From Bog-756 sp963741055 (GTDB lineage Bacteria > Actinomycetota > Acidimicrobiia > Acidimicrobiales > RAAP-2), in contig CAVUGU010000010.1 in assembly GCA_963741055.1 (NCBI GenBank), forward strand, positions 1-64,000: a stretch of 64,000 nucleotides of DNA, given 5' to 3'. Of the stretch, positions 8,771 through 16,139 are shown piece by piece. Every line of letters begins with the position of its first letter. The stretch's first letter is position 1. The notes under the pieces are model-generated. The model was not told where the DNA came from. It saw only the letters and a program-made list of their open reading frames with translations, and made no database searches. The translations under genes were made by a program, and so were the position numbers.

Positions 8771-9223
8771 TCAGATCTCTTCGAGAGCCGGGTTCCAAAG
8801 GATCTCCCAGAGATGTCCGTCGGGGTCCCTGAAGTACCCGCTGTAGACACCGAACGGCCGGTCGTACGCCCTGACCGTGACCGTCGCACCGGCTGCCTCC
8901 GCGGCCTCGAGCATCTGGTCGACGTCTTCTCGTCGCGGCACCGCATGTCCGATGCTGAAAGACCCGGAGCTTGGCGGCGGCGGCTCGATCCTCGCGTCCT
9001 TCGCGAGCTCGCTCCGGGGATAGACCGCCAGGATGAGCCCGCGGTCGAGCTGGAAAGTGACGATGTCACCTGCGGCATGCTCCGCGTCACCGGGGAACTC
9101 GCTCCCGACGACTCCAGGTGATTCAAGGCCCAGCCTCCGGTAGAAGGCAAGGGATCGCTCGAGGTCCTCGACACCGAGAGTCAGCACATGGATGCGGGGC
9201 TTCATGTCACGGATCGCTGCCAT
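8771..9223 (-). CDS. VOC family protein
   Basis: 150 residues. It starts at ATG 9223 or, equally plausible, ATG 9205 (MKPRIHVLTLGVEDLERS). The N-terminal module has GVEDLERSLAFYRRLGLES. The second module ends YSGYFRDPDGHLWEILWNP, the canonical FRDPDGHxWEI ending with its metal-binding Glu. It resembles the glyoxalase/extradiol-like subgroup with unknown substrates. It heads a minus-strand pair with the hypothetical gene at 8066-8731, and is divergent from the broken VOC gene starting at 9296. Confidence 0.85.
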   Translation of the reverse strand: MAAIRDMKPRIHVLTLGVEDLERSLAFYRRLGLESPGVVGSEFPGDAEHAAGDIVTFQLDRGLILAVYPRSELAKDARIEPPPPSSGSFSIGHAVPRREDVDQMLEAAEAAGATVTVRAYDRPFGVYSGYFRDPDGHLWEILWNPALEEI

Positions 9224-9295
9224 ACCAGCCTGCCCGATCGCGCCGAATACTGTGCGGATGGTGCCACGAATCGAGCCGGGACCGAAGGGGCATGC

Positions 9296-9654
9296 GTGGA
9301 TGACGACCTGATCTTCGAACGAATCTCCACGGTGTTACCGGTGGTCGACACCGACGACTCGGCTTCGACGTCGAGCCGTATTCAGGCGCTGAGCGTTACG
9401 GCTTCGTCGAGCGCGGAGGTGTCTCTCTTCACCTCACCGAATGGAAGGAGCACGACCCGGCCCGTACGGGCGCCCATCTGTACCTCTACGTCTCCGATGC
9501 CGACGCCCTCCGCGCCGAATGGGCTTCCGCCGGAGTCGAGGGCCGCCTCGGCGATCTCATCGACGCGGAGTACGGCTTGCGGGAGTTCGGACACGTCGAC
9601 CCCGACGGGAACCTGCACCGAGTCGGCTCGCCGCTCCGCCCGACCGAGCCCTGA
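9296..9654 (+). pseudogene. VOC/bleomycin-resistance-like protein with internal deletion and frameshift
   Basis: GTG 9296 follows an AAGGGG site and encodes DDLIFERISTVLPVVDTDDS. The continuation is in another frame from 9361: GFDVEPYSGAERYGFVERGG and so on, to HVDPDGNLHRVGSPLRPTEP and a stop at 9652-9654. In intact relatives about ten residues (the first amphipathic helix, AALARYRRL-like) lie between the two pieces. They are missing here together with the frame, and the span is 359 nt (3n+2). This looks like a genuine small deletion rather than a single-base error. It would destroy the first VOC module. Confidence 0.6.
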
Positions 9655-9657
9655 CGA

Positions 9658-11079
9658 TCAGGCAGGAGGCTCGTACATACGGGCTCGCTCTCGTGGCGAT
9701 GCACGACCTGCGAACTCCTCCAGCTTGCCGAAGGCTGGACCCAGCAACTCGAGGAAACGGCCCTGCAGCTCTCCGAGCTTGGTGAGGTCGCACTGGTCCT
9801 CCAGGCCACAGAGAAGGTTGAGCCGCGAGTGATCGAGCCAGTGTTGGAGATCGGGTGCTTCCAGCCATCCCGTCTCGGTGCGGATGCCGGTCAGCACGGC
9901 GCGCATCCAGTCGAAAGGCGTGTGGGGATTACCGGTGGGAGGACAGAGCGCGTTCATTTCTTCATCGCTCCGTCCGGTCGTCTCGAGATAGCCCACCAAC
10001 CCAGCGGAGAGGGTCAGAGCCACCCGGGTCACCATCTGCGGGGTGATCTGGCCGTCGGTAAAGATCGGCCGAGGTGGGTTGTCGCCCAGCCCGGGTGACG
10101 CGCAGTGGACGTGGAGATGATCGGGACTGGTGGGGACCGTTCCTTGCTCGAGGACGATCCGCCGGGGCTCGATCCGCTCGACGTGGCCCAGCCGGACAAC
10201 GTTTCGGATCGCGGCCAGCTGGTCACGCTCGCGGAGGCTCACCGTCGCGCCCTTCATCATGGTCGGCATGATGGTTCGATCGGTTCGGAATATGACTCCC
10301 TCTTCTTCGAGGCGTTCGTCGACCTCTTCGATCGAATCCGACGCGACCATGGCCTCGAATTGCAGGATGATCCCCTCGAGTGTTCGGATCGCTGCAGGCT
10401 GGAAGAAGGCGCGGTTCAAGTACCACGAGTCACGCGGACGAACCCAGGTGATGCGATCGGGATCGGTGCCTTGGTCGAGCAGCCAGCAGATGGCATCTGC
10501 CGCGGTCTTGCCCCCGCCGATGATCACGAAACCCGCAGGCGGACTGGTGATCCTGGTCAGCTCACCGACCGGTACGCAGCGAATGCCGTCGGCCACCTCG
10601 AAGGGTGGGGGCTCGCACGACGGAACCCGCGATGCCATGTAGGTCGCGTCCACGAGACGACGACGCACCACCACGTCATGAACCTCACCGCTCACCCGCG
10701 AGCGGAACGAGTGGTCGCCCAGGTAGTCGCACATTGGGAAGAAGCGAACCTGGCCGGAGCTGAGGAGCCGGTGTCGCATGACTTCGTCGAAGTAGCCGCA
10801 GATCTCTGCGCCACTGGATCGTTCGTAGAACTGTTCTTTGCCCTCCGGCGCCTGTCGATCCTGTCCGAGTGGCGTCGAGTTGACGCCATAGAACCGGGAG
10901 GGCTGGTGCAACTGGACGAACGGGTACGAATCCAGCCAGTGGCCGCCCGGTCGGTACCGGCGATCGACCATCACCACCTCGGCGTCGCTGGCCTCGATCA
11001 GCGCGTCGACGAAGGCCATTCCGAGCGCGCCGGCTCCGACGACGAGATAGTCGGTTTCGAGCGGGGAACGATCCGTCAC
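9658..11079 (-). CDS. FAD/NAD(P)-binding flavoprotein (monooxygenase-like)
   Basis: 473 residues from GTG 11079 (MTDRSPLETDYLVVGAGALG); the upstream extension is non-coding in composition. There are two Rossmann fingerprints: DYLVVGAGALGMAFVDALI at the N-terminus for FAD, and GFVIIGGGKTAADAICWLL near residue 180 for NAD(P)H. GGHWLDSYPFVQLHQPSRFYG resembles the loop of flavin-containing monooxygenase-like proteins. The Baeyer-Villiger signature FxGxxxHxxxW is not visible, so the exact reaction is open. The 5' end lies 82 bp from the oppositely oriented cyclase gene, so they share a promoter region. Confidence 0.75.
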   Translation of the reverse strand: MTDRSPLETDYLVVGAGALGMAFVDALIEASDAEVVMVDRRYRPGGHWLDSYPFVQLHQPSRFYGVNSTPLGQDRQAPEGKEQFYERSSGAEICGYFDEVMRHRLLSSGQVRFFPMCDYLGDHSFRSRVSGEVHDVVVRRRLVDATYMASRVPSCEPPPFEVADGIRCVPVGELTRITSPPAGFVIIGGGKTAADAICWLLDQGTDPDRITWVRPRDSWYLNRAFFQPAAIRTLEGIILQFEAMVASDSIEEVDERLEEEGVIFRTDRTIMPTMMKGATVSLRERDQLAAIRNVVRLGHVERIEPRRIVLEQGTVPTSPDHLHVHCASPGLGDNPPRPIFTDGQITPQMVTRVALTLSAGLVGYLETTGRSDEEMNALCPPTGNPHTPFDWMRAVLTGIRTETGWLEAPDLQHWLDHSRLNLLCGLEDQCDLTKLGELQGRFLELLGPAFGKLEEFAGRASPRERARMYEPPA

Positions 11080-11161
11080 TGCCGTGGAACTGTAGATCGC
11101 CGGGTCGGGCCAGGTCTCCGAGATGCCACGACCCCGAATCTGGCCCCTTGCTGCCACTAGG

Positions 11162-11971
11162 ATGAGGCTCGTGGCACTCTTCCTCGATCGCCACCAGATC
11201 GACGGCGTGACGGCCCCCGAGGTCGCTGCCGCGCACGAGCTCGACCTCACCGTCCAGGACCAGTACAGGGTTCGCTACCTCACCTACTGGTTCGACGAGG
11301 GCGACGGGACAGTCTTCTGTCTCGCCGAGGGACCCGACCGAGAGGCCCTCGAGAAGGTCCACCGCGAAGCTCACGGTCTGATTGCTGACAACGTGATCGA
11401 AGTGGGTGACGGTCCGATCAACTCCTTCCTCGGAGAGCTGCCACGGCATCCACCTGGGGAGGCCTACACCGATTCGGCCGTGCGGGCCATCCTGTTCACC
11501 GACTTCTGCGGTTCGACGCAGTTGACTCAGGAGTTGGGGGACGAAGGATTCATGGTTCTCCTCCGCGACCATGACGACATCGTCCGGTCAGCCCTGCAAC
11601 GACACAGTGGGTCCGAAGTGAAGCACACTGGCGACGGGATCATGGCCTCGTTCTCGTCGGTGATCTCCGCCGTAGAATCGGGGATCGAGATTCAGAGGTC
11701 GGTCGACGGACGAAACGGTGGGGCAGAGAGACCCATCCATCTTCGAATCGGCATCAGCGTCGGAGAACCCGTGACCGAGAGCGGGGACTTGTTCGGTGCC
11801 GCCGTCCAGCTCTCGGCCCGACTCTGCGAGATCGCGTCGCCCAACGGCATCGCGGTCTCGAACGCGGTGCGGGAAGTCTGCATCGGCAAGAGCTTCAGCT
11901 TCGATGCGAGGGGAGACCAGGACCTGAAGGGGTTCCCGGCGCCGGTGCCGGTCTTCGAGGTGACCCTCTGA
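11162..11971 (+). CDS. DUF4242 (nickel-binding-like) fused to class III nucleotidyl cyclase
   Basis: 269 residues from ATG 11162 (MRLVALFLDRHQ). Residues 1-95 match DUF4242, a ferredoxin-like fold whose Streptomyces member SCO4226 binds nickel. Residues 105-269 form a class III adenylate/guanylate cyclase domain: metal Asp114 in ILFTDFCGST, substrate Lys154 and second metal Asp158 in EVKHTGDG, and Arg220 in VQLSARL. The usual Asn of VNxAxR is Gln216, a variant I know from similar DUF4242 cyclases but which may lower activity. It is 530 bp from the nickel transporter gene. The likely role is nickel- or ligand-sensing cyclic nucleotide synthesis; this is inference. Confidence 0.8.
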   Translation: MRLVALFLDRHQIDGVTAPEVAAAHELDLTVQDQYRVRYLTYWFDEGDGTVFCLAEGPDREALEKVHREAHGLIADNVIEVGDGPINSFLGELPRHPPGEAYTDSAVRAILFTDFCGSTQLTQELGDEGFMVLLRDHDDIVRSALQRHSGSEVKHTGDGIMASFSSVISAVESGIEIQRSVDGRNGGAERPIHLRIGISVGEPVTESGDLFGAAVQLSARLCEIASPNGIAVSNAVREVCIGKSFSFDARGDQDLKGFPAPVPVFEVTL

Positions 11972-11998
11972 TCGGAGGCGACCGCGCGGGCCGCGTCC

Positions 11999-12298
11999 TC
12001 ACCGCCAGTGCAAGGGATCAGATTTCGGCGTCGTAGGTGAAGGTCCAAGAGTGCGGTTCGCGTCGAGCCAGGCCACCAACTCCTCCGTGGTGTCGAACCG
12101 CACCTCGCGATCGGCGTCCTCCTCGTAGAGGTGCACGGCAGCTCCGTCGATGAAGATCGAGCGATCCACCCTTCCCTCAGACATGAAAGCCCAGTACGGT
12201 CCGACACCCGGCGTCGGGGACTCCTGCACGCTCCATCCCGGTCGAACCTCCAGGATTCCGTTCACCTCGTTCCACAACTGGTCTTCGTGTGATGCCAT
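11999..12298 (-). CDS. Hypothetical protein
   Basis: 99 residues from ATG 12298. The sequence is acidic, without signal peptide or membrane segment, and reads like a small alpha/beta domain (RSIFIDGAAVHLYEEDADRE, then FDTTEELVAWLDANR). I do not recognise the family. It is convergent with the cyclase gene (27 bp between stops) and upstream of the methyltransferase remnant. Codon bias supports it being real. Confidence 0.5.
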   Translation of the reverse strand: MASHEDQLWNEVNGILEVRPGWSVQESPTPGVGPYWAFMSEGRVDRSIFIDGAAVHLYEEDADREVRFDTTEELVAWLDANRTLGPSPTTPKSDPLHWR

Positions 12299-12325
12299 GG
12301 CTTCCCTCCGCTCGTGCGAGTTCGA

Positions 12326-12500
12326 TTATGGATCGCCGGCCTCTTCCATCTTGGTCAAGGCTTCGATCCGACTGTTGGTCGCGAGCACGGCCTCGGGATC
12401 CGCGTCGCAACCGATGAACCGGCGCCCGATACGGAGGCAGGCAACCGCGGTGGTGCCGGAACCGAGGAACGGGTCGACCACGAGGTCGCCGCTTCGAGCT
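12326..12500 (-). pseudogene. C-terminal fragment of a DNA (N4/N6) methyltransferase
   Basis: The translated piece begins RKARSGDLVVDPFLGSGTTA and continues with RIGRRFIGCDADPE, ending at a stop at 12326. DPFLGSGTT is the SAM-binding motif I of beta-class DNA methyltransferases (PF01555), in which it lies near the C-terminus. The catalytic DPPY part and any start codon are absent. The homology begins within a few bases of the stop codon of the NiCoT gene, which occupies the expected position of the N-terminal half. It is about 57 residues of a normal 250-400. Confidence 0.7.
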
Positions 12501-13658
12501 TTACGTGCCGCCGGCCTCCCTCGCCGCCCTGGCATCCGCCGCCTCGCGCTCCCATTTGAGCTCGACCTGGCCGAAGTGCCAGATGGCGAGAGCAACCATC
12601 CAGGTGAGGACGAAGACGCCGACGATGACGAATCCGGCGCGGTTGATGTTGAAATCGGCCAGGAAGTTCCAGAAGCCCCCATCGAGGCCCGTCTCGGTGA
12701 CGATCAGTCCAAGAAGCTCGACGGTTCCGATGAACAACGCGATGAACACCGAGAGGCCGGTGATGGTGAGGTTGTAGTAGATCTTGCGAATCGGCTTCGC
12801 GAAGGCCCAGTCGTAAGCAAAGTTCATGAAACATCCGTCGAGGGTGTCGAAGAGGCACATCCCTGCGGCGAAAAGGATCGGGAGAGAGAGTACCGCGTAG
12901 AAAGGCAGTCCTCCGACGACCGCCGATCCGGCCAGGACCAGCAGGGCCACCTCGGTCGCGGTGTCGAAGCCCAATCCGAAGAGCACGCCGACCGGGTACA
13001 TCTTCCAGGGTGTGTCGATCCGCTTGGCATAGCCACCGAGGAACCGGCCCATCAATCCCCGGTTGTCGAGCTGACGCTCCAGTTCGGTGTCGTCGTACCG
13101 GCCTTGGCGCATCTCGCGGCTTACCTTGACGATCGACCAGAGCACCACCAAGTTGAGCAGACCGATGAGCCACAGGAAGACGCCGGAGACCGACGTCCCG
13201 ATGAGACCGGTCCAGTGGTGCAGCGAGCTGCCGTCATTCTGGACGGCGCCGTCGAGCCGACGGATGCCGAAGTTCAACAGGACCGCGAGCAAGAAGACGA
13301 TGGTCGAATGACCGAGTGAGAAGAAGTAGCCGACACTGAGCGGGCGCTCGCCCTCCTGGATGAGCTTGCGCGTGGTGTTGTCGATGGCCGCAATATGGTC
13401 GGCGTCGAATGCATGGCGCATTCCGAGCGTGTACGCGAGGATCCCGGTCCCGAAGCCGAAGACCTCGGTTTTGGTGATGTGGTAATGACCGCGGACCGCG
13501 GCGACGAGCATCGCCCACCCCAGGACGTTCAGTCCCACGACGGTCAGGGCCATGCCTCCGACTCGGAGCCATTCGCCGCGGGTCAGGGCTCCTCTGATCC
13601 GGGCCATCCGGCCGACCGGCAGCGTCGTGGTCACCGTCACGGTGGGCACCGTACCCAC
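12501..13658 (-). CDS. Nickel/cobalt transporter, NiCoT family
   Basis: 385 residues from GTG 13658; GTG 13649 is an alternative. The NiCoT signature RHAFDADHIAAIDNTTRKL, which forms the metal-binding site in TM2, is intact. The second signature is at LGFDTATEVALL and the third at FAAGMCLFDTLDGCFM. About eight hydrophobic helices are visible, typical of the HoxN/NixA type. It transports Ni2+ or Co2+ into the cell. It is divergent from a Fur-family gene with a Nur-like box just 3 bp upstream of its start, so nickel repression through Nur is likely, which also favours Ni2+ as substrate. Confidence 0.9.
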   Translation of the reverse strand: MGTVPTVTVTTTLPVGRMARIRGALTRGEWLRVGGMALTVVGLNVLGWAMLVAAVRGHYHITKTEVFGFGTGILAYTLGMRHAFDADHIAAIDNTTRKLIQEGERPLSVGYFFSLGHSTIVFLLAVLLNFGIRRLDGAVQNDGSSLHHWTGLIGTSVSGVFLWLIGLLNLVVLWSIVKVSREMRQGRYDDTELERQLDNRGLMGRFLGGYAKRIDTPWKMYPVGVLFGLGFDTATEVALLVLAGSAVVGGLPFYAVLSLPILFAAGMCLFDTLDGCFMNFAYDWAFAKPIRKIYYNLTITGLSVFIALFIGTVELLGLIVTETGLDGGFWNFLADFNINRAGFVIVGVFVLTWMVALAIWHFGQVELKWEREAADARAAREAGGT

Positions 13659-13660
13659 TG

Positions 13661-13677
13661 ATGCGAATGACTTGCAA
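13661..13677. promoter_or_regulatory. Nur-like box between NiCoT and nur
   Basis: ATGCGA-N5-TTGCAA matches the Streptomyces Nur consensus TTGCAA-N5-TTGCAA, with one half-site perfect and the other sharing the TGC core. It lies between two divergent genes: a Fur-family regulator and a nickel transporter. Confidence 0.55.
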
Positions 13678-13691
13678 GAGATAGGGATTCG

Positions 13692-13707
13692 TAGAACCTG
13701 TGTTCGA
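13692..13707. promoter_or_regulatory. LexA (SOS)-like box in the nur promoter
   Basis: TAGAAC-N4-GTTCGA differs at one position from the actinobacterial SOS box TCGAAC-N4-GTTCGA. It ends 2 bp before a -10-like TACGAT (13710-13715), itself only 8 bp before the nur start, so a bound repressor would block that promoter. Confidence 0.4.
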
Positions 13708-13722
13708 TCTACGATTGGGGCG

Positions 13723-14184
13723 ATGAGCCGAAGCCCGCTGGTGAGCACCCCGGTGCCGGAGGTGGACTCCGTGGACGAGGTGTTGGCGCTCGTACGGGCA
13801 CGTGGAGGCAGAGCGACCACGGCACGCCGGCTACTCGTCCAGGCCCTCTTCGATCACGGCGGACACCTGAGTGCGGAGGAGCTCGCCGCCGAGGTTCAGG
13901 CGACATCGCCGGACATCCACGTCTCGACCGTCTACCGGAACCTCGAGGAACTCGAACGCCTCGGCGTGGTCACCCACGCCCACCTCGGTCACGGCCCGGC
14001 CACCTTTCACCTTGCGACCCGCCGTCATGGGCATCTGGTGTGCGAGGAGTGTGGCACGACGATCGAGGCTCCGCTCTCCCTCTTCGAGTCTCTCAGCAAG
14101 CAGGCCTCCGCGAAGTTGGGATTCGCCGTCGACCCAGTGCACTCGGCGGTGATGGGCCGATGCCGGCGTTGTCGCACTCGCTGA
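13723..14184 (+). CDS. nur: Fur-family metal-dependent repressor, probably Nur
   Basis: 153 residues from ATG 13723. Winged helix with LSAEELAAEVQATSPDIHVSTVYRNLEELERLGVV, the Fur recognition helix being STVYRNLEEL. Then comes HGPATFHLATRRHGHLVCEECG, with the metal ligands in HGHLVCEECG, and a C-terminal CRRC. Fur, Zur and Nur share these. Nur is preferred because the gene is divergent from a NiCoT nickel transporter and the 64-bp gap has a Nur-like box. It would repress nickel uptake when nickel is sufficient. A LexA-like box overlaps its own promoter. Confidence 0.8.
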   Translation: MSRSPLVSTPVPEVDSVDEVLALVRARGGRATTARRLLVQALFDHGGHLSAEELAAEVQATSPDIHVSTVYRNLEELERLGVVTHAHLGHGPATFHLATRRHGHLVCEECGTTIEAPLSLFESLSKQASAKLGFAVDPVHSAVMGRCRRCRTR

Positions 14185-14241
14185 ACTCCTCGCCACTCAC
14201 GTCTTCCCGCTTGCAAGTCGACCCCCCACAGGGGAGCCTGG

Positions 14242-14634
14242 TTATCCGGACCCGTAGGGACGGGTGATGATCTCGAGGAGATGCCCGTCGGGATCGCGGA
14301 AGTAGGTTCCCCGGCCTCCGTCGTTGTGGTTGATCTGCCCCTTGCGGTTGAGCCCGGGATCGGCCCAGTAGTCCTGGCCGGATGCTTCGAGGCACCCGAA
14401 GATCTCGTCAAACTCCGACTCGGAGACCAAGAAGGCGTAGTGCTGAGAGGCGATCTCGCTGTCGGAGTCGTCGTCGAGGTCGTGGTAATCGAGAGAGACC
14501 CCGTTCCCCATCTCGACCACCATGAACGGACCCCATGGCTTCGGCGCGGGCAGACCCAACGTTTCGGTGAGATACCGGGCCGAGACCAGCTTGTCGCGGC
14601 ACCAGACGATGGTGTGGTTCAAGCTGACGCTCAT
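14242..14634 (-). CDS. VOC family protein
   Basis: 130 residues from ATG 14634, preceded by GGGAGG; the longer open frame upstream is not needed. SLNHTIVWCRDKLVSARYLTETLGLP is the first module; YFRDPDGHLLEIITRPYG is the canonical ending. The His near the N-terminus and the terminal Glu are the usual VOC metal ligands. An acidic DYHDLDDDSDSE loop separates strands in module one. The reaction is unknown. It is convergent with nur. Confidence 0.8.
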   Translation of the reverse strand: MSVSLNHTIVWCRDKLVSARYLTETLGLPAPKPWGPFMVVEMGNGVSLDYHDLDDDSDSEIASQHYAFLVSESEFDEIFGCLEASGQDYWADPGLNRKGQINHNDGGRGTYFRDPDGHLLEIITRPYGSG

Positions 14635-15053
14635 CGATCGTCCTCCCGTTCGCCAGGTGGTCTCGTGGCCTCGGTGTCCACCTCCATTATGCGGTCCGCG
14701 CTCCGATCCACCTGCGGTAGACGGCAGGGCTCCTCGCTGGAGCAGCCAGGTCGCAAGGAGGTGTGACCACTCATTCCGGCTCCGGCGCCGTCCGACGGTC
14801 GTTCGCGACAGAGAATTCGCCAAGCCTGGTCCGGGTGGACCCTAGAGGACACTATTCAAACCCCCCTTCACCAGAGGGAATTGAAGTTTCGGACGCTGTG
14901 CCTTGGGCTGATCTGATCCATCCATCGCATGAGGCTGCCATTGCCGACCTTTGCGATCTGCTCTTCGGTGGGGCCCATGATCATGCAACGATCCGGTCGC
15001 GTTCTCCGCAGGGCGACCCCATATGCACACGTCAGATCTTCGGCGTTTGACCC
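14635..15053. other. Intergenic region with one doubtful ORF
   Basis: About 420 bp. The plus-strand frame 14763-15050 (95 residues, GTG start) has a segment PWADLIHPSHEAAIADLCDLL that resembles part of a PAS domain (W..LVHPDD-like), so it may be a decayed sensor fragment. A strong AAGGAGGT lies at 14755-14762 but directly abuts the GTG with no spacer, so it does not support that start. Otherwise nothing is visible. Confidence 0.3.
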
Positions 15054-16079
15054 TTACCCTCCTCTACCCAGGTCGTGCAGCTCTGAGGTGAGTCGGCGCC
15101 CCATGAGTGACTCGACCGCCTCCTCGAGCGAACGTTCGCCTGTGAGCAGCGCACTCACTTGCTCGGCGACCGGCATCTCGACGCCTGCCTTGCGTGCCAG
15201 TGCCAGCACCGCCGGGGTGGTATCCACCCCCTCAGGGACCATGACCATCTCGCTCAGGATCGCGCCAAGGGACTGGCGTTTCCCGAGTGCCATGCCGACT
15301 TGATGGTTGCGGCTCTCGGGACTGCTGCAGGTCGCGATGAGATCTCCGTTGCCGGCCAGGCCCAGGAAAGTCAGAGGGTCGCCACCCAGAGCGACTCCCA
15401 GACGGGCCAATTCGGCCAGGCCGCGGGCGATGAGCGCGGCACGACTGTTCCAGCCATACCCGAGCCCGTCGGCGACGCCGGAGGCGATGGCAATGACGTT
15501 CTTTACCGCGCCGCCTATCTCACATCCGACGACGTCGCCGCTCGTATAGACGCGAAAGTGGGCGCTGTTCAGCAGCACCTGCAGCCAGCGGGCCGTGTCG
15601 GGGTCGGGGATGGCAACCACGGTCGCCGCCGGCTGACCCGCCATGACCTCACGGGCCAGGTTGGGTCCGGTGAGCACCCCAATGCGGCAGCGGTGGTCCG
15701 GGCCGAAGGCCTCGGCTAGGACCTCGCTCAGCCGCCTCAGTGTGCCTTGTTCGATTCCCTTGGTCAGGCTCAGGGTCACAACCCCGGGGCTGATCAGCGG
15801 TGCGAAGTGTGCGGCAACGCTCCGTGTGTGCTGGGCCGGGACGGCCATCACCAGCAGCTGGCGATCCTCAACCGCCTCCTCTCGGTTCGCTGTTGAGCGA
15901 AGCGAACTCGTCAATGAGAAACCGGCGAGATAGGTCGAGTTCTCATGACGAACTGAGATCATCTCGGCGACGTCACGACTCCGAGCCCAGAGTACCGTGT
16001 CGAATCGGGAGGCCAACATGGAAGCCACGGTGGTTCCCCAAGACCCGGCACCGATGACTGCGATCCGAACTCCCGTCAC
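15054..16079 (-). CDS. gpsA: NAD(P)H-dependent glycerol-3-phosphate dehydrogenase
   Basis: 341 residues from GTG 16079 (MTGVRIAVIGAGSWGTTVA). GTG 16139, directly after the stop of the upstream ligase gene, gives a 20-residue extension. The nucleotide-binding GAGSWGTTVASML, the LSLTKGIE and GVLTGPNLAREVM motifs, and the catalytic region EIGGAVKNVIAIASGVADGLG (Lys) are all typical of GpsA. It reduces dihydroxyacetone phosphate to sn-glycerol-3-phosphate for phospholipid synthesis. Tight linkage to a long-chain acyl-CoA ligase gene suggests a common role in glycerolipid formation. Confidence 0.9.
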   Translation of the reverse strand: MTGVRIAVIGAGSWGTTVASMLASRFDTVLWARSRDVAEMISVRHENSTYLAGFSLTSSLRSTANREEAVEDRQLLVMAVPAQHTRSVAAHFAPLISPGVVTLSLTKGIEQGTLRRLSEVLAEAFGPDHRCRIGVLTGPNLAREVMAGQPAATVVAIPDPDTARWLQVLLNSAHFRVYTSGDVVGCEIGGAVKNVIAIASGVADGLGYGWNSRAALIARGLAELARLGVALGGDPLTFLGLAGNGDLIATCSSPESRNHQVGMALGKRQSLGAILSEMVMVPEGVDTTPAVLALARKAGVEMPVAEQVSALLTGERSLEEAVESLMGRRLTSELHDLGRGG

Positions 16080-16139
16080 TTCGAGGTCGGTGTCCGAACC
16101 ACGTTGCTGTCGAGCTTGCTCGTCTTGCAATATCGGCAC

